From NCBI GenBank assembly GCA_035538735.1, contig DATLJU010000106.1, positions 1 to 48,202 of the forward strand: a stretch of DNA of 48,202 bases. The letters are read 5' to 3'. Within the stretch, counting starts at the first letter, position 1. The number at the start of each line of letters is the position of its first letter. The translations under genes and the position numbers were made by a program. The stretch is from Anaeromyxobacter_A sp035538735. GTDB taxonomy: Bacteria > Myxococcota > Myxococcia > Myxococcales > Anaeromyxobacteraceae. This document shows positions 40,899 to 48,202 of this stretch, one piece after another. The notes beneath the pieces were generated by a model. It was not told the DNA's origin. It ran no database searches and saw only the letters and a list, made by a program, of their open reading frames with translations.

Positions 40899-42073
40899 TC
40901 CGCGCCCACGCCGCGGGGCGCGCCCCCGCCCCCGAGGCGGTCGACCGGTTCCTCCTCGGGACGGTGCTGCTCCTGGTCGGGATCGGCAGCGTCGCGGTCT
41001 ACTCCGCGAGCGCGGTCACCGCCGCGACGCGGTTCCACGACAGCTTCCACTTCCTCGACCGGCAGCTCGTCGCCGTCGCCCTCGGGCTCGCGCTCCTCGC
41101 CGCCGCGCTCGCCGCGGGCTACCGGCGCGCCGAGCGGCTCGCGTATCCGTTCCTCGCCGTGACCGTGGTGGCGCTCGTGGCGGTGCTGCTGCCGTTCATC
41201 GGCCACACGGCGGGCGGCGCGCGCCGCTGGATCAACCTCGGGCTCCTGCACTTCCAGCCGGCGGAAGCGGCCAAGCTGGCGCTCGTCCTGTACCTGGCGC
41301 ACTCGCTCGCCAAGAAGCGCGACAAGGTGCGGATGTTCTCGATCGGGTTCCTGCCGCACCTCCTCGTGGCGGGCGCGCTCATGGCGCTGTGCCTGGCCGA
41401 GAAGGACCTCGGCACGTGCGTGGTCATGGCGTTCGTCCTGTTCGTGATGCTCTTCGCGGCCGGTGCCAAGGTGAGCTATCTTCTCGGCGCGCTCCTCGCC
41501 TCGCTCCCCCTCGTCTACAACGCGGTGATGGGGACGCCCTACCGGCGGATCCGGTTCGAGGCGTGGCTCCGGCCGTTCGAGCACCGGCGCGACGCGGGAT
41601 ACCAGATGTGGGAGTCGATGGTCGGGATCGGCAGCGGAGGGTGGTTCGGGCAGGGGCTCGGGCAAGGGCGCTCGAAGCTCTTCTACCTGCCCGAGGCGCA
41701 CACGGACTTCATCGCCGCGGTCATCGCCGAGGAGGCCGGCCTCGTCGGCCTCGGGCTGCTCATCCTGCTCTACGCCGTCTTCGTCTGGCGCGGGCTGCGC
41801 GCCTCGTTCCGCGCCGCCGATCCGTTCGGCTGCTACCTCGCGCTGGGCGTCACGACGCTCGTCGGCGTTCAGTCGCTCGTCAACCTGGGGGTGGTCACGG
41901 TGCTCCTGCCCACCAAGGGGCTCACCCTCCCCTTCGTCTCGTACGGCGGCAGCTCGCTCATCACGCTCCTGGCCGGCAGCGGCCTGCTGCTCAGCGTGTC
42001 GGGTTCGCGCGGCGGCTTCCTGCGCCCGGCCAGCCAGGCCGTACGCGTCGACGCCACCGGGGAGGGCTCGTAG
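40895..42073 (+). CDS. ftsW: Septal SEDS peptidoglycan glycosyltransferase FtsW
   Basis: This 392-residue protein with about ten helices polymerises lipid II together with FtsI. It has the SEDS motifs GARRWINLG after the second periplasmic loop, EKDLGTCVV, the long loop with HTDFIAAVIAEEAGLVG and the C-terminal TKGLTLPFVSYGGSSL. Catalytic Asp lies in the HTDFI... region's preceding loop, as in RodA/FtsW. The GTG overlaps the murD stop. The 3' TAG overlaps the murG GTG. Confidence 0.94.
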   Translation: MIRAHAAGRAPAPEAVDRFLLGTVLLLVGIGSVAVYSASAVTAATRFHDSFHFLDRQLVAVALGLALLAAALAAGYRRAERLAYPFLAVTVVALVAVLLPFIGHTAGGARRWINLGLLHFQPAEAAKLALVLYLAHSLAKKRDKVRMFSIGFLPHLLVAGALMALCLAEKDLGTCVVMAFVLFVMLFAAGAKVSYLLGALLASLPLVYNAVMGTPYRRIRFEAWLRPFEHRRDAGYQMWESMVGIGSGGWFGQGLGQGRSKLFYLPEAHTDFIAAVIAEEAGLVGLGLLILLYAVFVWRGLRASFRAADPFGCYLALGVTTLVGVQSLVNLGVVTVLLPTKGLTLPFVSYGGSSLITLLAGSGLLLSVSGSRGGFLRPASQAVRVDATGEGS

Positions 42074-43254
42074 TGCGCATGCTCGTGGCAGGAGGCGGGA
42101 CCGGCGGCCACGTCTTCCCGGGCGTGGCGCTCGCGGAGGAGGTGGTGACGCGCCACCCCCAAAACGACGTCGTGTTCGCCGGGACCGCGCGCGGCCTCGA
42201 GGCGAAGGTCGTCCCGGCCGCAGGCTTCCCCATCGAGCTCGTCGAGGTGAAGGGCTTGAAGGGGAAGGGCCTCCTCGGGATGCTCGCGAACCTGTTGCTG
42301 CTCCCGCGCGCGTTCATCCAGTGCTGGTGGATCCTGCGCCGCTGGCGCCCCGACATCGTGGTCGGCGTCGGCGGCTACGCCTCGGGTCCGGTGGTGCTGG
42401 CCGCCGCGCTGCTGCGGATCCCGACCGCGGTCCAGGAGCAGAACGCGGTGGCGGGGCTCACGAACCGCATCCTCGGCTGGTTCGTGCAGGCCGCCTTCAC
42501 CGCGTTCCCCGAAGCCGACCGCTACTTCGCTCCGCGCAAGGTCCACCAGCTCGGCAACCCCATCCGCCGCGAGCTCATGGACAACTACATGCGGCCGGTG
42601 CACCAGCACGACAAGCTCCGCCTGCTCGTGTTCGGCGGCTCGCTCGGCGCGCACGCGCTCAACATGCGCGTCGTCGAGGCCCTGCCGCACCTCGCGGATC
42701 TGAAGGACCGGCTCGAGATCACGCACCAGACCGGCGCTCGCGATCGCGAGCAGGTCGAGAAGGGCTACGCGGCCTGCGGCTTCCGGGTCGAGGTCCGTGA
42801 GTTCATCCACGACATGAGCGCGGCGTACGCCGGCTCGGACCTGGTGGTCTGCCGCGCCGGCGCCACGACGCTCGCGGAGCTGACCGTCTGCAAGAAGCCT
42901 TCGATCCTGGTCCCCTTCCCGTTCGCGGCCGACAATCATCAGGTCGTGAACGCGAAGAGCCTGGTCGACGCCGGCGCGGCGGTCATGATCGAGGAGCGCG
43001 ACCTCAACGGCGAGCTGCTGGCCCACGAGATCCGGGCCATCCTCGAGCAGCCCGCGCGGCGCGAGCAGATGGCGCGCGCCGCCGGACGGCTGGGCGCGCC
43101 CCAGGCCGCGCGCGAGATCGCGGACGTCTGCACGGAGCTCGTCCGCCGGCGCTGGGGCTCGCCGCGCGGTCAGGACCGCGGCCCCGGCTTCGCCCCCATC
43201 CGCCCGCCCGCGGCCGCCGCGGAGGGCACCCCCGACGCACCGCCCACCCCATGA
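42073..43254 (+). CDS. murG: UDP-GlcNAc:lipid I N-acetylglucosaminyltransferase
   Basis: This 393-residue GT-B enzyme converts lipid I into lipid II at the membrane face. It has the GGGTGGHVFPG loop near the N terminus, QEQNAVAGLTNR, a second glycine loop FGGSLGAHALN and the nucleotide site CRAGATTLAEL, followed by PFPFAADNHQ. I use the GTG at 42073, which overlaps the ftsW stop and gives the usual MRMLVAGGG start; an ATG at 42079 is possible. A Pro/Ala-rich tail of about 30 residues is extra. Confidence 0.95.
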   Translation: MRMLVAGGGTGGHVFPGVALAEEVVTRHPQNDVVFAGTARGLEAKVVPAAGFPIELVEVKGLKGKGLLGMLANLLLLPRAFIQCWWILRRWRPDIVVGVGGYASGPVVLAAALLRIPTAVQEQNAVAGLTNRILGWFVQAAFTAFPEADRYFAPRKVHQLGNPIRRELMDNYMRPVHQHDKLRLLVFGGSLGAHALNMRVVEALPHLADLKDRLEITHQTGARDREQVEKGYAACGFRVEVREFIHDMSAAYAGSDLVVCRAGATTLAELTVCKKPSILVPFPFAADNHQVVNAKSLVDAGAAVMIEERDLNGELLAHEIRAILEQPARREQMARAAGRLGAPQAAREIADVCTELVRRRWGSPRGQDRGPGFAPIRPPAAAAEGTPDAPPTP

Positions 43255-44627
43255 CCCTCTTTCGATCCAGACCCGCCAAGATCCACTTCGTCGGCATCGG
43301 GGGGATCGGAATGAGCGGCATCGCCGAGGTGCTGCTCAACCTGGGCTACCGCGTCTCCGGCTCCGACCTCAAGGAGTCCGACACCACGCGGCGCCTTCGC
43401 GAGCTGGGAGGCCTCGTCCAGAGGGGCCACGCCGCGGCGAACGTGACCGACGTGGACGTGGTGGTCATCTCCTCGGCGGTCCGGCGCGACAACCCCGAGG
43501 TCGTCGAGGCCCGCGCGCGCAAGATTCCGGTCATCGCGCGGGCGGAGATGCTGGCCGAGCTCATGCGGCTCAAGCACGGCGTCGCCATCGCCGGCTCGCA
43601 CGGCAAGACCACCACCACCTCGATGGCCGCGCACCTGCTCGCCCATGCCGGGCTCGACCCGACGGCGGTGGTGGGCGGGAAGGTGAACGCCTTCGGCTCG
43701 AACGCCAAGCTCGGCCGCGGCGAGTACATGGTGGTGGAGGCGGACGAGTCGGACGGCTCGTTCCTGCACCTGCCGCCCACCATCGCGGTGGTCACGAACA
43801 TCGACCCGGAGCACCTCGACCACTGGAAGACGGCCGCCGCGCTCCGGCAGGGCTTCCTCGACTTCGTGAACCGGGTGCCGTTCTATGGGCTCGCCATCCT
43901 CTGCATCGACCACCCCACCGTGCAATCGCTCATCCCGGAGGTGGAGAAGCGCTTCGTAACGTACGGCGAGGGGCCGCAGGCCGACTACCGCGCCGACCGC
44001 ATCGAGGTGCGGCAGCACCGGGTGGCCTTCGACGCCTTCCGCCGTGAGGAGCCGCTGGGGCGGTTCGAGGTCGGGATGGTGGGTCGTCACAACGCCCTCA
44101 ACGCGCTGGCGGTGGTGGCGCTCGGCGATGAGATGGGCGTCGCCACCGACGTCACCCGCGGCGCGCTGGCGAGCTTCAACGGCGTCCAGCGCCGCTTCAC
44201 GGTGCGCGGCGAGGCGGGCGGGGTGACGGTGGTGGACGACTACGGGCACCACCCGGCCGAGGTGAAGGCGGTGCTGCGCGGCGCGCGCGAGGCGTTCGGG
44301 CGGCGGGTCGTCTGCGTCTTCCAGCCCCACCGCTACAGCCGCACCCGCGACCTGCTCGCCGACTTCACGACCGCCTTCAACGACGCCGACGTGGTCCTGC
44401 TCTCGGACATCTACGCCGCCGGCGAGGAGCCCATCGCGGGCGTCTCGGGCGAGCGGTTGGCGGCCGCCATCCGCGACCACGGCCACCGCGACGTGACCTA
44501 CGTGGAGCGAGCGCACCTCGCGGCGGCGGCACGGGAGCGGCTCCGCCCGGGCGACCTCGTCATCACGCTCGGCGCGGGCGACGTGACGACGGTCGGCCCG
44601 GAGCTGCTGGCGATGCTGGGAGCGTGA
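43251..44627 (+). CDS. murC: UDP-N-acetylmuramate:L-alanine ligase
   Basis: This 458-residue enzyme commits UDP-MurNAc to peptide synthesis. It has the N-terminal FVGIGGIGMSGIAEVLLNLGY, ATP loop AGSHGKTTTTSM, the EADESDGSFL segment and the NIDPEHLDHW motif. The C-terminal domain starts near VVDDYGHHPAEVKAVL. It overlaps murG by ATGA. A GC-palindrome pair separates it from murB. Confidence 0.96.
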   Translation: MTLFRSRPAKIHFVGIGGIGMSGIAEVLLNLGYRVSGSDLKESDTTRRLRELGGLVQRGHAAANVTDVDVVVISSAVRRDNPEVVEARARKIPVIARAEMLAELMRLKHGVAIAGSHGKTTTTSMAAHLLAHAGLDPTAVVGGKVNAFGSNAKLGRGEYMVVEADESDGSFLHLPPTIAVVTNIDPEHLDHWKTAAALRQGFLDFVNRVPFYGLAILCIDHPTVQSLIPEVEKRFVTYGEGPQADYRADRIEVRQHRVAFDAFRREEPLGRFEVGMVGRHNALNALAVVALGDEMGVATDVTRGALASFNGVQRRFTVRGEAGGVTVVDDYGHHPAEVKAVLRGAREAFGRRVVCVFQPHRYSRTRDLLADFTTAFNDADVVLLSDIYAAGEEPIAGVSGERLAAAIRDHGHRDVTYVERAHLAAAARERLRPGDLVITLGAGDVTTVGPELLAMLGA

Positions 44628-44637
44628 CGCAGGTGTC

Positions 44638-44690
44638 GTAGGGCGGGGGCTTGTCCCCCGCCGGTGCTAGGCGGGGGGATGAACCCCGCC
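44638..44690 (+). repeat. Two adjacent GC hairpins between murC and murB
   Basis: The first (44638-44663) is base-for-base identical to the minus-strand element at 7978-8003. The second pairs GGCGGGG (44670-44676) with CCCCGCC (44684-44690). Neither has a T-run. They lie in the 99-bp gap after murC and are the only large interruption late in the operon, so they may modulate murB-ddl expression. Confidence 0.75.
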
Positions 44691-44726
44691 CCACAGAAGC
44701 AAGGTTCCCGGAGATTCGATACGCCG

Positions 44727-45647
44727 ATGGACTGGCGCACACACCTCGAGGGCGCCGTCCGCGGCGCAACGCTCCGCGACGCCCCCCTCGCGCCGCGCAC
44801 GGCCGTGCGCGTGGGAGGCCCGGCCGACCTGCTGGTGCGTCCGGCGGATCCCGACGATCTGGCCGCCGTGCTCCGCGCCGCGCGAGAGCTCGGCGTCCCG
44901 GTGTTCCCGCTCGGCGGAGGCGCCAACCTGCTCGTGTCCGACGCCGGGGTCCGCGGCGTGGTGGTGAAGCTGCCGCCCGGCTTCGGCGAGGAGCGCATCC
45001 ACGGCACCCGGCTCGTCCTCTCAGCCGGTGCGCCCTCCTCCCGGCTCGTCGCGTGGGCGCAGAAGCTGGGCCTCGTCGGCTGCGAGTTCGCGGCCGCCAT
45101 CCCGGGCACGCTGGGCGGGCTCGTGGCGATGAACGCTGGCACGCGCGCCGGCGAGATGAAGGACGTGGTCCGGCGCGTGGAGCTCGCCACCGCCGGCGGG
45201 GCGGGCTGGCTGGACGCGGCGGCGCTCGAGTTCGCCTATCGCACGTGCCGGCTGCCGCCCGGCGCGGTCGTGACGCGGCTCGAGCTCGAGCTGCGGGAGG
45301 GGGACGTGGCGGCGAGCCGCGCCGCGATGGAGGCGGACGTGGCGCGCCGCCGGGCCACCCAGCCGCTCGACCGGCCCACCTTCGGCTCCACGTTCCGCAA
45401 CCCGCCTGGCGAGTTCGCCGGGCGGCTCATCGAGGCGGTCGGCCTCAAGGGGCACCGCGTCGGCGGGGCGGCGTGGTCGAACGTGCACGCGAACTTCATC
45501 GTCAACCTGGGCGGCGCGGCTGCGCGCGACGTGCTGGACCTCATCGGGCTGGCGCGGGGGCGCGTCCGCGAGCGGTTCGGGATCGAGCTGGAGCCCGAGG
45601 TGCGTCTGGTGGGGGATTTTCCCGACCGCGGCGCGTCTGATACTTGA
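44727..45647 (+). CDS. murB: UDP-N-acetylenolpyruvoylglucosamine reductase
   Basis: This 306-residue FAD enzyme reduces enolpyruvyl-UDP-GlcNAc to UDP-MurNAc. It has the FAD-binding RVGGPADLLVRP and FPLGGGANLLVSD, the central EFAAAIPGTLGGLVAMNAG and the catalytic-Ser region FGSTFRNP, followed by GLKGHRVGGAAWSNVHANFIVN, which marks the type II subgroup. I choose the ATG at 44727; in-frame ATGs at 44664 and 44679 would translate part of the preceding palindrome. The ribosome site is poor. It precedes ddl by 8 bp. Confidence 0.94.
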   Translation: MDWRTHLEGAVRGATLRDAPLAPRTAVRVGGPADLLVRPADPDDLAAVLRAARELGVPVFPLGGGANLLVSDAGVRGVVVKLPPGFGEERIHGTRLVLSAGAPSSRLVAWAQKLGLVGCEFAAAIPGTLGGLVAMNAGTRAGEMKDVVRRVELATAGGAGWLDAAALEFAYRTCRLPPGAVVTRLELELREGDVAASRAAMEADVARRRATQPLDRPTFGSTFRNPPGEFAGRLIEAVGLKGHRVGGAAWSNVHANFIVNLGGAAARDVLDLIGLARGRVRERFGIELEPEVRLVGDFPDRGASDT

Positions 45648-45655
45648 GGAGACGC

Positions 45656-46582
45656 ATGGGAACCTGGTCAGGCAAGAAGGTGGCGGTCCTCTACGGCGGA
45701 CGCTCGACCGAGCGCGAAGTCTCGCTGCGCACCGGCAAGGGGTGTACCGACGCCCTCCGCGAGCGCGGCTACGACGTGGCGCTCATCGACGTCGACCTCG
45801 ACGTCGCGGCGCGGCTGCGCGAGGCGCGGACCGACGTCGCGTTCCTCGCGCTGCACGGGCGCTGGGGGGAGGACGGCTCGATCCAGGGCCTGCTCGAGTC
45901 GATGGCCATACCCTACACCGGGTCGGGCGTGCTCGCGTCGGCGGCCGGCATGGACAAGGTCTTCTCGAAGATGCTGTTCCGCGAGCACGGGCTCAAGGTG
46001 ATCGAGTACCGCGTCTTCCCGCGCGAGCAGGCCGAGCGCATCACGGTGGCCGACCTGCCGTTCGGGCTCCCGGCGGTGGTGAAGCCTTCCGGCGAGGGCT
46101 CCTCGGTCGGCGTGCACATCGTGCGCGACGCGCAGGCGCTGCAGGAGGCCTGCCGCGACGCCGCCCAGTACAAGGGCGACCTCATCGTCGAGCGGTACGT
46201 GAAGGGGGCCGAGGTCAACGTCGCCGTCCTCGATGGCGAGGCGCTCGGCGCGATCGAGATCGTCCCCTCGCGCGAGTTCTACGACTACACCGCCAAGTAC
46301 ACGCCGGGCGCGACGCAGTACTTCTACCCGGCGCGCCTCCCGGAGGACCACGTCCGCCGCACCTGCGAGGCGGCGGAGCGGGCCCACCAGGTGCTCGGGT
46401 GCGCCGGCGTCACGCGCGCCGACTTCATCGTCACCGCCGACGGCGTGCCGTACATCCTCGAGGTGAACACGCTGCCCGGGATGACGGCGACCTCGCTCGT
46501 CCCGAAGATCGCGGCCGGGCTCGGCATCTCGTTCGGCGCGCTTTGCGAGCGGCTCCTCGACGGGGCGGCGCTCAAGGCCTGA
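45656..46582 (+). CDS. ddl: D-alanine--D-alanine ligase
   Basis: This 308-residue ATP-grasp ligase makes D-Ala-D-Ala for MurF. It has the N-terminal VLYGGRSTEREVSLRTGKG, the ATP-binding VVKPSGEGSSVGVH, and the catalytic C-terminal ILEVNTLPGMTATSLVPK. A clear GAGGAG site lies 4 nt before the ATG at 45656. It is the last gene of the dcw cluster in this window; ftsQ, ftsA and ftsZ, which often follow, are absent. Confidence 0.96.
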   Translation: MGTWSGKKVAVLYGGRSTEREVSLRTGKGCTDALRERGYDVALIDVDLDVAARLREARTDVAFLALHGRWGEDGSIQGLLESMAIPYTGSGVLASAAGMDKVFSKMLFREHGLKVIEYRVFPREQAERITVADLPFGLPAVVKPSGEGSSVGVHIVRDAQALQEACRDAAQYKGDLIVERYVKGAEVNVAVLDGEALGAIEIVPSREFYDYTAKYTPGATQYFYPARLPEDHVRRTCEAAERAHQVLGCAGVTRADFIVTADGVPYILEVNTLPGMTATSLVPKIAAGLGISFGALCERLLDGAALKA

Positions 46583-47077
46583 CCGTCGAGCGCGGCGCAA
46601 GCCGCGAGACTCCTCCAACGCGGCAGGAACCCTCCGCGCGACAAATCCGCTCGGACTTGGGCACGGGAGCGCCTCGCGCGCCGGCCTGCGCCCGCGCACG
46701 CGTCGGCGCCCGTGCTCCGCGCCGCCAGGGGGCCCGTGGCCGGAACGCGCGAACACGGAGCCCGTCTGGCGGGCCTGCGGAACTCAACCAGCGGTTCGCG
46801 TCGCCTTCGGCGCCGCGCCGCTGGTTTCGGACAGTCCTCGGCCCGCCACTCGTGGTGAACATCGCGCGTTCCGGCGAACTGTCGGGCTCGTCGCGGCGCT
46901 CCGCAATGGCGCCGCCGCGCGCGCGGGCGCGTGCACTGCGCGTACTCAGTCCATCCGCCCTCAGCGCGCGGACCATGCGCTGCGGTCGTCAGTCCGTTCG
47001 CCCTGAGCGTAGCCCCGCGAAGCGGGGCGAAGTCGAAGGGCGACGGCGCTCGCGCCAGGCGGTCGGGGACCAGCCCC
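46583..47077. other. 495-bp gene-free region after the dcw cluster with two hairpins
   Basis: No frame shows convincing codon use or family motifs. One hairpin pairs AACCAGCGG (46786-46794) with CCGCTGGTT (46818-46826). A second pairs TCGCCCT (46998-47004) with AGGGCGA (47037-47043) around an inner CCCCGC-GAA-GCGGGG (47013-47027). The latter resembles the dispersed 'TTCGCCCTGAGC...TCGAAGGGCGA' type repeat. The region lies between convergent units, and the hairpins may terminate them. Confidence 0.6.
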
Positions 47078-47080
47078 CTA
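47061..47080 (-). repeat. Diverged GC palindrome on the stop codon of the thioredoxin-fold/TPR gene
   Basis: On the minus strand it reads TAGGGGGCTGGTCCCCGACC, a diverged relative of the element at 7978-8003. As there, its first bases are the TAG stop of the gene (47078-47080). Confidence 0.55.
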
Positions 47081-47812
47081 CTGCGCCATCGCCGCTGGCT
47101 TCGCGCCCGCGCAGCGGGCCAGGCCGGCTTGCGCGTCGGCGTTCCCGGGCGCGAGCTCGAGCGCCTTCTTGAACCACAACACGGCGCGGTCGCAGTGACC
47201 CGCCTCGACCTCCATCCGGGCCATGTTCACGAACCGGCGCGCCACCGCGCCCTGGTCGTCGGACGGCATGGTTGCGCGAGGCGGGTTCAGCACCGCCTGC
47301 AACTGGGCGGCGTCGATCTCCTTCAGCAGGAACCGGACCTTGGCGGTGAGGATGTCGCAGTAGCGCAGCCGGACGTAGGGCTGCGACAGCGCCACCTTCC
47401 CCTTGGCGTCGGTCACCACGACGAGCGGGTGCTGCCGGATCTCGAGCTTCCCGTACACGGCGTCGCTGGCGTCGATGAGCACCGGCACGTGCAAGCCGGC
47501 GCCGTCCACCGCCGCGCGGACCTCGGCCCCGGAGTAGGAGCCCGAGACGACCGCCACCATGTGGACGGGCTTGCCTTGGAACACCTTCTCGCACCGGGCC
47601 AGCTGCTTCAGCGTGTCGAGCGAGGCGTCCTGCCCGGGGCGCCAGAACAGGATCACGTTGGCGGCGGCGGCGCGGTCGAGGAGCGGCTCGGCGCCGCCGC
47701 TCAGCGTCGTGAGCTGTGACGACTCCAGCGTGTCGCCCTCCGCCACGCTCGCGTGCGCCGTGGGCGCTGCCGCGAGCGAGAGCATCGCGAGACCGATGGT
47801 CACGAGGCGCAA
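47078..47812 (-). CDS. Exported thioredoxin-fold protein with C-terminal TPR
   Basis: This 244-residue protein has a signal peptide (cleavage after PTAHA, about residue 22). It has a redoxin/AhpC-like domain (about 23-165) with ANVILFWRPGQDASLDTLKQLARC and HPLVVVTDAKGKVAL, then TPR-like helices (about 185-240). The position of a redox CxxC is RPGQDASL, so no catalytic dithiol is present and it is probably a binding or scaffold protein in the periplasm. Its last third resembles the next gene, pointing to a tandem duplication. Confidence 0.65.
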   Translation of the reverse strand: MRLVTIGLAMLSLAAAPTAHASVAEGDTLESSQLTTLSGGAEPLLDRAAAANVILFWRPGQDASLDTLKQLARCEKVFQGKPVHMVAVVSGSYSGAEVRAAVDGAGLHVPVLIDASDAVYGKLEIRQHPLVVVTDAKGKVALSQPYVRLRYCDILTAKVRFLLKEIDAAQLQAVLNPPRATMPSDDQGAVARRFVNMARMEVEAGHCDRAVLWFKKALELAPGNADAQAGLARCAGAKPAAMAQ

Positions 47813-47884
47813 GGTGGACCTCCTGGGGTCGAGCGCCGGCTCGGGTGAGGGGATGAGGTGGACGGCATCAGGCGGGCGGCCACC

Positions 47885-48202
47885 TCACGGCGACGTGCAT
47901 GGGGACTTCTTCTGCTGGACGGCGGCGAGGAGTTGCGGCGAGAGCTTCACCGCCGCCTGGTAGGCGAGCTTCGCCTCCTCGCACTTGCCCGCGGCGGAGA
48001 GGGCATCGCCGAGGAGGACGTGGGCCGGGGCGAAGCGCGGCTCCTTCTCGATGACGAGCCGCGCCTCGGTGGCTGCTTTCTCGTACTGCTCCATCCCGAT
48101 GTACATCTCGCCCATCTTGACGTGCCGGTTGGCGACCGCGCCCTGGATCTCGTTCGGCATGAGGGCCCGCGCCGGCGCGTCGGCGCGCGCCAGCTCGGCC
48201 TG
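47885..48202 (-). CDS. TPR-containing protein, C-terminal part (5' end outside window)
   Basis: The frame is open from the right edge to the stop at 47885, so at least 105 codons are visible; an ATG at 48160 is probably internal. After ...ARADAPARAL comes MPNEIQGAVANRHVKMGEMY, which matches MPSDDQGAVARRFVNMARME of the neighbouring 244-residue protein. Two TPR units follow (EQYEKAATEARLVIEKEPRF and GKCEEAKLAYQAAVKLSPQL). The full protein is probably a paralogue with the same thioredoxin-fold plus TPR layout; that part lies beyond the window. The 72-bp gap between them (47813-47884) shows nothing. Confidence 0.65.
   Translation of the reverse strand, partial: QAELARADAPARALMPNEIQGAVANRHVKMGEMYIGMEQYEKAATEARLVIEKEPRFAPAHVLLGDALSAAGKCEEAKLAYQAAVKLSPQLLAAVQQKKSPCTSP

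Noticed and set aside
46572..46976. 134-codon minus-strand open frame after ddl
   Set aside because: Arg/Ala-rich, overlaps the ddl end, no motif, no ribosome site; treated as non-coding.

Overview
The window (48.2 kb, very GC-rich, strong third-position GC bias in every convincing gene) looks like the chromosome of a Myxococcota bacterium, most likely Anaeromyxobacter or a close relative. The grounds are a PEGA-domain Ser/Thr kinase, a cbb3 oxidase locus, a meso-diaminopimelate type murein cluster and numerous GTG starts with 4-bp stop/start overlaps. The genus is inferred from gene content and composition, not from a search. I found no rRNA, tRNA, CRISPR array, transposase or phage gene.

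Layout. 1-2300 (+): the tail of a degenerate M3-like peptidase, then a DNA alkylation repair pair (alkA, ogt). 2297-2480: tandem repeats. 2527-10552 (-): a complete cbb3 cytochrome oxidase locus in transcription order ccoN, ccoO fused to a cytochrome c, a detached CcoP membrane domain, ccoQ, ccoG, ccoH, a SafE/DsbD_2-like membrane protein, ccoI, ccoS. A MITE-like inverted-repeat element splits ccoN from ccoO. 10795-12464 (+): bioH-like and bioC genes for pimeloyl-ACP synthesis. 12500-14344 (-) and 14445-16151 (+): a GT39 membrane glycosyltransferase divergent from a PEGA-domain kinase. 16152-17038 (-): an enoyl-CoA hydratase coupled to a 33-residue half biotinyl domain. 17414-19575 (+): a Tat-exported small subunit with a GMC oxidoreductase. 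19750-24441: trehalose synthase, a transglutaminase/TPR lipoprotein, a mechanosensitive-type membrane protein and a glucosylglycerate-synthase-like glycosyltransferase, which together suggest osmoadaptation. 24624-29042 (+): TrpB2, an NMT1/SsuA-type ABC importer and a MaoC-like hydratase. 29052-29704 (-): an Imm70-like immunity gene behind a toxin-tail-like ORF. 29937-30764 (-): a short-chain dehydrogenase.

31145-46582 (+) is the division and cell wall (dcw) cluster: mraZ, a STAS-domain gene, rsmH, ftsL, ftsI, murE, murF, mraY, murD, ftsW, murG, murC, murB, ddl. Genes mostly overlap by a few bases. The cluster begins with a TTGACA promoter and a 10-bp-period array of MraZ-type boxes. It makes UDP-MurNAc-pentapeptide and lipid II and the septal SEDS/PBP synthase pair; ftsQ, ftsA and ftsZ are not in the window. 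A 495-bp gene-free stretch follows, then two tandem related TPR proteins on the minus strand, the second running off the right edge.

Most worth a second look: the STAS gene inside the dcw operon and the structured DNA upstream of it; the two-haem-c rearrangement of the cbb3 subunits; the half biotinyl domain; the toxin-tail/immunity pair; short GC palindromes that sit on stop codons; and several genes whose -10-like hexamer lies only 6-9 nt before the start codon, suggesting leaderless mRNAs.
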